Positions 19,468-27,205 of a stretch of DNA of 64,000 nt are shown in pieces. Origin of the DNA: Palleronia sediminis (lineage in GTDB: Bacteria > Pseudomonadota > Alphaproteobacteria > Rhodobacterales > Rhodobacteraceae). Numbering within the stretch: position 1 is the first letter of the stretch; each line of letters starts with the position of its first letter. A program made the translations under genes and the position numbers. The notes below the pieces were generated by a model, which searched no databases, was not told the DNA's origin, and saw only the letters and a list, made by a program, of their open reading frames with translations. Location of the stretch: contig NZ_SNAA01000011.1 in the NCBI RefSeq assembly GCF_004358695.1, forward strand, positions 62,001 to 126,000, in the 5' to 3' direction.

Positions 19468-21084
19468 ATGGCGGACGCGCTGCTGGACATTACCGATATC
19501 CGCATCGAAGGCCGGTCGGACCGGAAATGGAAACCGATCATCAAGGGCGTCGACCTGGTACTGAACAGGGGCGAGATCCTCGGCCTCATCGGCGAGAGCG
19601 GTGCAGGGAAATCCACGCTTGGCCTCGCCGCGATGGGCTATACCAAGGGGGGCTGCCGCATATCGGGCGGCTCGATCAGATTCGACGGTCAGGAACTGGT
19701 CGGCGCGGGCGAAAAGACCCTGCGCAAGCTGCGCGGCAAGCGCATCGCCTATGTCGCGCAATCCGCGGCGGCTGCCTTCAACCCCGCCTACAAGCTCATC
19801 GACCAGTATTGCGAAGGCCCGGTGAAACACGGCGTCATGAGCCGGCCCGAGGCGCAGCGTGATGCGGTGGAACTCTACCGCAAGATCCGTCTGCCGGACC
19901 CCGATCAGATCGGCTTTCGTTATCCGCATCAGGTTTCCGGCGGGCAGCTTCAACGTGCGATGACGGCGATGGCGATGGCCTGCCGGCCCGATCTCATAAT
20001 TTTCGACGAACCGACGACCGCGCTGGACGTGACGACCCAGATCGAGGTGCTGGCCGCGATCCGCGACATCGTGCGCGAATACGACACGGCCGCGATCTAC
20101 ATCACCCACGACCTCGCGGTCGTCGCGCAGATGGCCGACAGGATCAAGGTGCTCTTGCGTGGCGAAGAGGTCGAGGACGCCCCCGCACGAGAGATGCTGG
20201 CGAACCCGCGCGAAGACTATACCAAATCCCTCTGGGCCGTGCGCGACTTCCGCCGGGAGCCGATGCCCGCACCCGATATCGGGGCCACGCCGCTCTTGCA
20301 GATCGATAACGTCACGGCCGGGTATGGTGCGGTCAACGTGCTGAAGGACATCGATCTGAGCATCGCCGGCGGTTCGACCGTCGCGATCGTCGGCGAGAGC
20401 GGATCGGGAAAATCGACATTGGCCCGTGTGGTCATGGGCCTCCTGCCGCCGAGGAAGGGCTCGATCCGGTTCGACGGCACGCCCCTCCCCCCCTCGAGCC
20501 GCGACCGCACGCCGGACCTTCAGCGCCATGTGCAGATGATCCACCAGATGGCCGACACAGCGCTCAACCCCAAGCAGCGCATCCGCGACGTCATCGGCCG
20601 CCCGCTGGAGTTCTTTCTCGGGCTCAAGGGCAAGGCCAGGGAAACGCGCACGCGCGAGCTGCTGGCCCTGATCGAGCTCGACCCGGACGAGTTCATCGAC
20701 CGTCTGCCCAACGAGCTTTCCGGTGGGCAAAAGCAGCGCATCTGCATCGCCCGAGCGCTGGCCGCCGAGCCCGAATTCATCATCTGCGACGAGGTCACGT
20801 CGGCGCTGGACCAGTTGGTGGCCGAGGGCATCCTGCGCCTGCTGGACCGGCTGCAACGCGAGATGCGTTTGACCTACATGTTCATCACCCACGATCTGGC
20901 CACCGTACGCTCGATCGCCGACACGGTTGTCGTCATGCAGCATGGCGTCGTCGTCGAGCAGGGCAGCAAGGACGATATCTTTTCGCCGCCGCACGCGGAT
21001 TATACCGAGCTGCTCCTGTCGTCGGTTCCCGAGATGGACCCCGATTGGCTGACCGACCTTCTGGCCGAGCGGGGCGTGCGATGA
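19468..21084 (+). CDS. double-domain ABC importer ATPase (DppD-DppF fusion type)
   Basis: A 538-residue protein with two complete nucleotide-binding domains. Domain 1 (about 1-265): Walker A GESGAGKST, signature VSGGQLQRAM, Walker B LIIFDEPTTALD. Domain 2 (about 275-530): Walker A GESGSGKST, signature LSGGQKQRICIARAL, Walker B FIICDEVTSALD. In the second Walker B the usual Pro after the Glu is Val, which is common in this family. It powers the two permeases upstream. No solute-binding protein gene is in this operon; the likely partner is 25568-27124. Its stop overlaps the deacylase start (ATGA). Confidence 0.92.
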   Translation: MADALLDITDIRIEGRSDRKWKPIIKGVDLVLNRGEILGLIGESGAGKSTLGLAAMGYTKGGCRISGGSIRFDGQELVGAGEKTLRKLRGKRIAYVAQSAAAAFNPAYKLIDQYCEGPVKHGVMSRPEAQRDAVELYRKIRLPDPDQIGFRYPHQVSGGQLQRAMTAMAMACRPDLIIFDEPTTALDVTTQIEVLAAIRDIVREYDTAAIYITHDLAVVAQMADRIKVLLRGEEVEDAPAREMLANPREDYTKSLWAVRDFRREPMPAPDIGATPLLQIDNVTAGYGAVNVLKDIDLSIAGGSTVAIVGESGSGKSTLARVVMGLLPPRKGSIRFDGTPLPPSSRDRTPDLQRHVQMIHQMADTALNPKQRIRDVIGRPLEFFLGLKGKARETRTRELLALIELDPDEFIDRLPNELSGGQKQRICIARALAAEPEFIICDEVTSALDQLVAEGILRLLDRLQREMRLTYMFITHDLATVRSIADTVVVMQHGVVVEQGSKDDIFSPPHADYTELLLSSVPEMDPDWLTDLLAERGVR

Positions 21085-22142
21085 CGCTCCGTTTCGGAAG
21101 CGTTTCGAGTGACCTGGACCTCGATGCGCGCGGCAGACGGGCGGGGCAGTTCGGGCTGACCCATTCGAGCGATCGTCATGCCTTTTCCACGATCCGCGCC
21201 CCGTTGGGCGTCATCCGCGGCGACGATGGCCCCACCGCGCTCGTCTGCGCGGGCAATCACGGTGACGAATACGAGGGACAGATCATCGTGCGGCGCCTCT
21301 TCGAGCGGCTTGCGCCCGAAGACGTATCCGGCCGGCTCATCCTCGCCCCCGCGCTCAACATGCCCAGCGTCGAGGCGGCTACGCGGCTTTCGCCGCTCGA
21401 CGGCGGCAATCTCAACCGGTCGTTTCCCGGCCTGCCCTTCGGCGGGCCGACATGCGAGATCGCGGGCTTCGTCGCCACACAATTGATGCCGCTGGCCGAT
21501 CTCGCGGTGGATCTGCATTCGGGCGGGACCGGCACGGAATACCTCGACGCCGCCTATCTATGCCTCACCGGCATATCCGCACGCGATGCACAGACCCGCG
21601 GTCTGGCGCTCGCGATGGGCCTGCCCTTTGCCATGGTCGTGCCACCCGGCGACACGCCCGGTGATTTCGACAGCGCCGCCCATGATGCGGGCTGCGCCAT
21701 GCTGTCCTGCGAATCGGGCGGCGAGGGCAAGGTATCGCGCCGCGCGCTTGAGGCAGGATGGCAGGGCGTGCTGCGCGTCCTGGCCGATCAGGGCATGCTG
21801 GCCGATGGCGTGGCCGAGCGGATGGGGGCGACGCCTGCACAACAGACGCGTTTTCTGGATCTGGGTGCGGGCGCGGCGCATCTCACCTCGGATCATCACG
21901 CGCTGGCCGAACCGTTGGTGCGGATCGGGCAAACGGTGGAAACGGGGCAGCCCGTCACGCGGCTGCGCGACCTCCACAGGCTGGACGCGGGCGTGCTGGA
22001 CCTTATCGCGCCCTGCGACGGGGTGGTGGCGATCCGGCGTTCGACCGGGATCGTCGCACCGGGCGATCATCTGGCCGTCATCACGCCCGAGCTCGATGCC
22101 CGCAGCCTCGATGCGCTGCTGAACCAGGCATGCGCCGCGTGA
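21081..22142 (+). CDS. succinylglutamate desuccinylase/aspartoacylase-family zinc deacylase
   Basis: A 353-residue protein of the AstE/AspA branch of M14-like zinc hydrolases. Zinc ligands are seen in GNHGDEYEG (His and Glu, near residue 55) and DLHSGG (His, near residue 144); NLNRSFPG near residue 112 carries the substrate-carboxylate Arg, and ESGGEGK follows near residue 213. The family removes acyl groups from N-acyl amino acids (for example the ectoine-pathway DoeB deacetylase). The ATG overlaps the ATPase stop, so the deacylase is made with the importer. I infer that it deacylates an imported N-acyl amino acid, possibly N-acylhistidine given the candidate HutC site. The rest of the ectoine pathway is absent here. 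Confidence 0.8.
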   Translation: MTLRFGSVSSDLDLDARGRRAGQFGLTHSSDRHAFSTIRAPLGVIRGDDGPTALVCAGNHGDEYEGQIIVRRLFERLAPEDVSGRLILAPALNMPSVEAATRLSPLDGGNLNRSFPGLPFGGPTCEIAGFVATQLMPLADLAVDLHSGGTGTEYLDAAYLCLTGISARDAQTRGLALAMGLPFAMVVPPGDTPGDFDSAAHDAGCAMLSCESGGEGKVSRRALEAGWQGVLRVLADQGMLADGVAERMGATPAQQTRFLDLGAGAAHLTSDHHALAEPLVRIGQTVETGQPVTRLRDLHRLDAGVLDLIAPCDGVVAIRRSTGIVAPGDHLAVITPELDARSLDALLNQACAA

Positions 22143-22160
22143 CGCCGCGGCGCCGCCCGA

Positions 22161-23327
22161 TCAGAGATCCAGCACCACCGGACCCTTTGGCCGCGCGCAG
22201 CAGATCAGCACCTTGCCCGCTTCGGGTGGGCTGAGCGGCTCTTCGAAATACTCGACCTCGCCTGAAACTATTCCGCACTTGCAAGTATTGCAGATCCCCG
22301 CCCGGCAGCTGAAGTCAGGATCGAGACCCGCATTCTCGGCCAGTTCCAGCAGGGATGCCGCAGCCCCGTCCCAGTGTGCCGACACCCCGGAACGGCGGAA
22401 GCGCACATCTGCCTTCATGGCATCGAGCGATGGCTCCTCGGCGATCTTCACCACGGTTTCGGCCGTGGCCCAGGCGTCGGGATCGGTCAGATGCGCAAGC
22501 GCGCGGATCGTCGGCGCCGCATCGCGTGCGGCACGCGCGGCTGTCGCGGCGGGGATTTCGGGTTCGGCTATCGCGTCGAGCGATGTCGCCTTGCCGAAAA
22601 ACTCGTAGGCGATCCGGTCCTTGGGCAAGCCCAGCCCCTGCAAAAGCTGATACATGGCCGCCATGAAGGGCACGGGGCCGCAGATATATGCCTCGTAATC
22701 ATCGAGCGGCAGATGGCGTTGGAGGAATGCCTTGTCGATCATGCCCTCGGCGTGAAAGGCGTCTGCATCGCGATCTGCTTCGCTCGGAGTTCGATAGACG
22801 AACAGCGTGCGGATCCGGTCATCCGCGAGCCCCATGACCTCGTCGCGCAAAGCGTGAACGGCACCATTTTCGCAGGCATGGATGAACCAGACGTCGCGCC
22901 CGCCGCCCTTGAGGCTGTGCAGCATAGACACCAGAGGCGTCAGTCCGACCCCGCCCGAAAGCAGGATGACCGGCCGCCGGCTATCCGCGTCCAGCACGAA
23001 ATGACCACGCGGCGGAGCGATCTCGATCTCGTCTCCGACCTCGATCCGGTCGTGCAGCCAGCACGAACCAAGCCCATCTGGCGCGCCGTCCCGCCCCGCC
23101 TCGCGCTTGACCGTGATGCGGTGATAGCCCGTCTCGGCCCCGGCATTCGAAACCGAATAGGTCTTGAGCACCGGCGCACCGTCGCCCGGCATTTTCAAAG
23201 TCAGATACTGCCCCGGCCGGACCGGCCAGAGCGCCCCGCCATCGACCGGGCAAAGATGGAAGGACGTGATGATATCGCTTTCGCGCCGCTTGTCCGCGAC
23301 CCGAAAGGCACGAAAACCGGTTCCCAT
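22161..23327 (-). CDS. ferredoxin reductase-type flavoprotein with C-terminal 2Fe-2S domain
   Basis: A 388-residue electron-transfer protein. An FAD/NAD(P)H reductase part spans about 1-240 (KTYSVSN for FAD, LSGGVGLTPLVSMLHSL for the nucleotide, YICGPVPFMAAM near the end). After a linker near residues 250-295 comes a plant-type 2Fe-2S domain with CRAGICNTC (C-x4-C-x2-C) and a last Cys in ICCARP. The order FAD-NAD-FeS matches reductases serving Rieske oxygenases. It starts one base after the Rieske gene stop and must be its redox partner. It converges on the deacylase gene 18 bases away. Confidence 0.9.
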   Translation of the reverse strand: MGTGFRAFRVADKRRESDIITSFHLCPVDGGALWPVRPGQYLTLKMPGDGAPVLKTYSVSNAGAETGYHRITVKREAGRDGAPDGLGSCWLHDRIEVGDEIEIAPPRGHFVLDADSRRPVILLSGGVGLTPLVSMLHSLKGGGRDVWFIHACENGAVHALRDEVMGLADDRIRTLFVYRTPSEADRDADAFHAEGMIDKAFLQRHLPLDDYEAYICGPVPFMAAMYQLLQGLGLPKDRIAYEFFGKATSLDAIAEPEIPAATAARAARDAAPTIRALAHLTDPDAWATAETVVKIAEEPSLDAMKADVRFRRSGVSAHWDGAAASLLELAENAGLDPDFSCRAGICNTCKCGIVSGEVEYFEEPLSPPEAGKVLICCARPKGPVVLDL

Positions 23328-23328
23328 C

Positions 23329-24369
23329 CTAGACGCTCAGCTTGGCGTCGACCATGGCCTCTTCGGCGATCATCGCCTCGAGCTGCCGGCGGAATCGCAA
23401 CTGGCCCGCGTCGATATGCAGGTCGATATGCGGCGAGGTCTTTTCGTTCATGCCGATCTGCACCTCGTTGAGCACCGCGCGGTCCTCTTCGAAAGCACCG
23501 CGGACGTCCTCGCTCATCATTTTCGACAGTTCTTCGTCGTCGGGGCGGACATTGCGGAGCTGGAACCAGTAATAGCGCGTCTCGGTCTCGGTCGTCGGCG
23601 TCATGAAGTTATAGCTGTCCATGACGAAAGTCTTTTCATGCAGCGGTCCGTCGACGCCACCCGTGCCGGCGGGAGTGAACACCGCGCGGATCAGCGCGTG
23701 ACTGGGATAGCGGACCTCATAATGCTGAAGGCGGTCGCAATTGCCCTCGAATTCGATGACCTTCTTGTAGAAAGGCGCCGGCTCGTGATCCATCATCCAG
23801 CGGTGCACGATGACGCCGGTGTCGGTTTTCGTCACACGCAGGGGCGTGTCCTTGGTCGCGGCGGCGGCAAAGGACGACTCGTGGACCCAAGCCACATGGG
23901 TGGGATCGAGCAGGTTATCGCACATCAGAAGATAGTTGCAGTTCAGCTCCATCGCGGCACCGCGATTGATGCCCCATTCGGGACTGTCGAAATTCGGAAT
24001 GTCGATGATGTCTTCGGGATCGGCGATGGCGGCATTGCCCATCCAGATCCAGACGAGCCCGTATTTTTCATGCACCGGATAGGGTCGCACACGCGCGGCC
24101 GAGGGGATGCGCCCGCCACCCGGCGCCCACACGCACTGCCCCGCGCAATCGAAGGTCAGGCCGTGATAGCCGCATTCGATATTGTCATCCTTGATCCGGC
24201 CCTTCGAGAGCGGCAGCTTGCGGTGGGGACAGGCATCCTCCATCGCGATGACCTCGCCCTCGGAATTGCGGAACATGCAGATCTTTTCGCCGAGGACCTT
24301 GACCTGCTTGAGTTCGCCGACGATCTCGTTGCTCCATGCTGCGACATACCAGGCGTTTTTCAAGAACAT
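23329..24369 (-). CDS. Rieske non-haem iron oxygenase, VanA/PobA-like
   Basis: A 346-residue terminal oxygenase. The Rieske cluster ligands are Cys47/His49 (CPHRK) and Cys66/His69 (CGYHG). The mononuclear iron site is N152-x2-D155-x2-H158-x4-H163 in DNLLDPTHVAWVHESS. The start FLKNAWYVAAW matches the vanillate demethylase/phenoxybenzoate type (O- and N-demethylases, mono- or dioxygenases), not the GbcA/CntA/Stc2 betaine type. The ATG at 24369 is chosen because GGAGG lies at correct distance; 28 more in-frame codons upstream lack one. It is paired with the reductase downstream and a LysR gene upstream. The substrate is unknown; a methylated or aromatic compound is likely. Confidence 0.88.
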   Translation of the reverse strand: MFLKNAWYVAAWSNEIVGELKQVKVLGEKICMFRNSEGEVIAMEDACPHRKLPLSKGRIKDDNIECGYHGLTFDCAGQCVWAPGGGRIPSAARVRPYPVHEKYGLVWIWMGNAAIADPEDIIDIPNFDSPEWGINRGAAMELNCNYLLMCDNLLDPTHVAWVHESSFAAAATKDTPLRVTKTDTGVIVHRWMMDHEPAPFYKKVIEFEGNCDRLQHYEVRYPSHALIRAVFTPAGTGGVDGPLHEKTFVMDSYNFMTPTTETETRYYWFQLRNVRPDDEELSKMMSEDVRGAFEEDRAVLNEVQIGMNEKTSPHIDLHIDAGQLRFRRQLEAMIAEEAMVDAKLSV

Positions 24370-24476
24370 GCAGGGCCTCCTGACCGTGTTGCGGTTGGCT
24401 GGAATTGAACGATCTATATGGAAAACGGCGCGAAAATAAACGTTGATATCCATCGCGACAGTTTAGTTTTCCTGCA

Positions 24477-25382
24477 TCAATCCACCCGCGCCTCGGACTG
24501 GATCCAGTTCAGGAATGCGCGCGCGACATCGTTCTCCAGCAGCATGGACGCCCAGCAGATATAGTAGGGCTCGGGCATCGGGATGGCGGCTTCGGACAGT
24601 CGAACAAGACGACCCAAGCGCAGATCCACCGATGCGAAGGAGTGCTGTGCGAGTGTGATGCCCTGCCCGCTGGCCGCAGCCTCGAGGGCGGATCCCGAAA
24701 GCGAATGCACGGATAAGGGTTTCGCGCGGGGGAGCGGTGCGCCCTGCGCACGCAACCAGTCCCCCAGGCGCGGGATACCGGCGTAAGCCGGCCCCCAGTC
24801 GATATCGACCCACGGCAGCCCACCCATGTTTTCGGGCCTTGCTGCGTCGGGGTTGCGTGCGAGAAACTCGGGCGAGCACACCGGAAAGCAGACATCGTGG
24901 AAAAGTGCGCGGCGGTGCGGATGCATCTCCGAAGCCATTCCGTAGGTCAGCCGGAACATACGGTTGAGAAACTGCGCCTCGGGCTCCACATGCGTGGCCT
25001 CGAGCCGGAATGAAACCGTCCCCTGCGGGGCGCTGAAGCGGTGCAGGCGAGGGTTGAGCCATTTGAGCAGCAAGGTGGGCAGGCCCGAGATCTCGACCTC
25101 GCGATCCTCCATCCGCTCGGCCAGAAGGCCTTGCGCCCGCCGCAGCTTGTCGAAGCCCGACGAAAGCAGTTCGTGATACGGTCGCGCGGCCGGCGCGAGC
25201 GAAGCGCGGCGCCCGTCTTTCATGATGAGAGGCATCTTGAGCTGGGCCTCGAGGATCTTGATTTGCTGGCTGATTGCGCCGGCCGTTACACCCAGTTCAC
25301 GCGCCGCGGCCGTGACCGAACCGAGACGGCCGAAACTCTCGAAAGCCTGTAACGCACGCAGCGGTGGGAGAGACGATTGCAT
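24477..25382 (-). CDS. LysR-family transcriptional regulator (GcvA-like)
   Basis: A 301-residue LysR-type regulator. Helix-turn-helix at residues 18-45 (GSVTAAARELGVTAGAISQQIKILE) and a substrate-binding domain from about residue 90 with the GcvA-like feature of a short loop and SGSALEAAASGQGITLAQH near residue 230. It lies upstream of the Rieske oxygenase and reductase on the same strand (107 bases apart) and divergent from the solute-binding protein gene. It probably controls one or both. The ligand is unknown. Confidence 0.9.
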   Translation of the reverse strand: MQSSLPPLRALQAFESFGRLGSVTAAARELGVTAGAISQQIKILEAQLKMPLIMKDGRRASLAPAARPYHELLSSGFDKLRRAQGLLAERMEDREVEISGLPTLLLKWLNPRLHRFSAPQGTVSFRLEATHVEPEAQFLNRMFRLTYGMASEMHPHRRALFHDVCFPVCSPEFLARNPDAARPENMGGLPWVDIDWGPAYAGIPRLGDWLRAQGAPLPRAKPLSVHSLSGSALEAAASGQGITLAQHSFASVDLRLGRLVRLSEAAIPMPEPYYICWASMLLENDVARAFLNWIQSEARVD

Positions 25383-25489
25383 GACCTGCCTTCAAGATCG
25401 GTTTCGAGGGTGATGCCTTAGATTTCCTAATGCATGCATGCGTAATTCTGATTTGTCACGACTTAAGGCGCGAACTTATCATAATAACA

Positions 25490-25499
25490 ATAGACATAA
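25490..25499. promoter_or_regulatory. candidate HutC half site in front of the solute-binding protein gene
   Basis: ATAGACATAA, 10 bases identical to the spacer plus right half of the hutF/hutI operator (11203-11212), in the AT-rich 185-bp divergent region between the LysR and solute-binding protein genes. The left half at the matching distance is not conserved, although CTTAT occurs 15 bases upstream. It is 69 bases before the solute-binding protein start. Confidence 0.5.
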
Positions 25500-25567
25500 T
25501 AAACCAGCTCCTGTCACCCTTCCAGAGCGGTGCCGATCAGCAGGAGCCGATCACAGGGAACGCTCTC

Positions 25568-27124
25568 ATGACATTTTCGATGAACCGCCGCGGTCTTCTG
25601 TTGGGCGCCGGCGCAATGGGCGGTGCAGCCGTCCTCGGCCTTTCCGGCCAGCCGCTATACGCCGCGACGCCGCAGTCCGGAGGCACACTGCGCCTCGGGA
25701 TCGGCAGTTTCGACTCGGGCGAAACGCTGGATCCGCAGGTGAACGAGACAAAGTTCATGCAGAACCTGCAATGGCAACTGCGTAACAACCTGATCGAGAT
25801 CGGCGCCGGCGGCGTCCTGATCCCCGAACTGGCCACCAGCTGGGAGCCGAACGACGATCTGACCGTCTGGACCTTCAAGCTGCGTCAAGGCGTCGAGTTT
25901 CACAACGGCAAGACGATGGACGCCGACGACGTCGTCTTTTCGATCAACCTGCACCGCGGCCCCGATACGATCAGCCAGACCAAATCGCTGGTAGCGGTCA
26001 TGAAGGACGTTCAGGCCACCGCACCCGACGAGGTGACGATCACGCTCAACGGGCCGAACGCGGGCTTCCCTCCGGTTCTTGCGCTGACCACGATGGTGAT
26101 CGTCCCCAAGGATGACATGAACTTCGATGCCGGCATCGGCACCGGCGGCTATATCCTCGAGACCTACGAGCCGGGCATCAAGTCCGTCGTGAGAAAGAAC
26201 CCCAATTATTGGAAGTCGGACCGCGCCCATTTCGACGCAATCGAGACCCTGGCGATCCGTGACGTCAATGCGCGCACCACCGCGTTGCAGACCGGTCAGA
26301 TCGACGTGATGAACTCGGTCGATCCGACCACGGCGAATCTCATGGCGATCATGCCGGGCATCGATCTGGTCCAGACGCGCGGCAAGGTGCATTACTGCTT
26401 CAGCATGTACACGACAGATCCGCTTTTTCAGGACGTCCGTGTGCGCAAGGCGATGAAGCTGGCGATCGACCGGCAGGACATGGTGGACAAGATCCTCAAC
26501 GGCTATGGGTCCATCGCCAACGATCAGCCGATCTCCGACGCCTATCGGTTCCACAACCCCGACCTTCCCCAACACAGCTATGATCCCGATGAGGCCAGGG
26601 CATTGCTGCAGGAGGCCGGCGCCGAAGGGCTGACGACCACGCTCCATGCATCGAACACGCCGTTCACCGGCGCGGTCGAGGCCGCACAGCTTTTCGCCGA
26701 GCATGCCGCCGCGGCGGGCATCACGATCAACGTCGCACGCGAACCCGAGGATGGGTACTGGTCCAACATCTGGGGCAAGAAGCCGTTTTTCGCCTCGCGC
26801 TGGTCTGGACGGGCCAACGAGGATCTGATGCTGACCCTTGCCTACTCCAAGGAGGCACTGGGCGGCTACAATGCCACCAATTGGGACAATGACGCCTTCA
26901 ACGCCGCGCTCATCGCCGCCCGCTCCGAGAAAGACGAAGCGAAGCGTCGCGAGCTCTATTATGAATGCCAGCGCATCCTGTCCGAAGAAGGCGGTATGAT
27001 CGCGCCGGTTTGGGCCGATTTCCTCGACGCAAAGGCCTCCAAGGTCGGCGTGCCCGAGGAAATTTCGGGCGATTGGGATCTCGACGGCAACCGGTGCGGC
27101 GAGCGCTGGTGGTTCAACGCCTGA
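25568..27124 (+). CDS. peptide-type ABC solute-binding protein (SBP family 5), Tat-exported
   Basis: A 518-residue periplasmic binding protein of family 5 (DppA/OppA type). The N-terminus has a twin-arginine signal (MNRRGLLLGAGAMGGAAVLG, Arg7-Arg8) with cleavage probably near residue 33. WTFKLRQGVEFHNGKTMDADDVVFS near residues 100-125 and DVRVRKAMKLAIDRQDMVDKI near 290 are family landmarks. The ATG at 25568 follows AGGGAA; the open frame upstream is AT-rich promoter DNA. It is the only binding protein in the region and the likely partner of the permease/ATPase set at 17645-21084, which lacks one. A strong hairpin follows. Confidence 0.92.
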   Translation: MTFSMNRRGLLLGAGAMGGAAVLGLSGQPLYAATPQSGGTLRLGIGSFDSGETLDPQVNETKFMQNLQWQLRNNLIEIGAGGVLIPELATSWEPNDDLTVWTFKLRQGVEFHNGKTMDADDVVFSINLHRGPDTISQTKSLVAVMKDVQATAPDEVTITLNGPNAGFPPVLALTTMVIVPKDDMNFDAGIGTGGYILETYEPGIKSVVRKNPNYWKSDRAHFDAIETLAIRDVNARTTALQTGQIDVMNSVDPTTANLMAIMPGIDLVQTRGKVHYCFSMYTTDPLFQDVRVRKAMKLAIDRQDMVDKILNGYGSIANDQPISDAYRFHNPDLPQHSYDPDEARALLQEAGAEGLTTTLHASNTPFTGAVEAAQLFAEHAAAAGITINVAREPEDGYWSNIWGKKPFFASRWSGRANEDLMLTLAYSKEALGGYNATNWDNDAFNAALIAARSEKDEAKRRELYYECQRILSEEGGMIAPVWADFLDAKASKVGVPEEISGDWDLDGNRCGERWWFNA

Positions 27125-27143
27125 TCCGGCACGGCAAACCCGA

Positions 27144-27175
27144 CGCGGGCCGCCCCTCTCATCGGGTGGCCCGCG
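27144..27175 (+). terminator. strong hairpin after the solute-binding protein gene
   Basis: CGCGGGCCGCCC pairs with GGGTGGCCCGCG (12 bp with one G-T pair) around an 8-base loop. It starts 19 bases after the stop codon and lacks a T tract. Hairpins of this kind after binding-protein genes often cause partial termination or protect the upstream mRNA, giving more binding protein than downstream enzymes. Confidence 0.6.
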
Positions 27176-27205
27176 CCCTACAAACGGCTTGAGGCGGCGA
27201 ACCCG

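Noticed and set aside
18790-20994. A 734-codon open frame on the minus strand opposite the ABC permease and ATPase genes
   Set aside because: Shadow of the ATPase gene; no motif, no start signal, and the plus strand has Walker and signature motifs in place.
24370-24476. Operator in the gap between the LysR and Rieske genes
   Set aside because: No clear inverted repeat or TAGACATAA word could be found; an own promoter is possible but unsupported.
21081-25382. Ectoine degradation cluster (DoeB-like deacetylase)
   Set aside because: Only a deacylase of the same superfamily is present; no ectoine hydrolase (DoeA), transaminase, dehydrogenase pair or AsnC regulator of that pathway is next to it.
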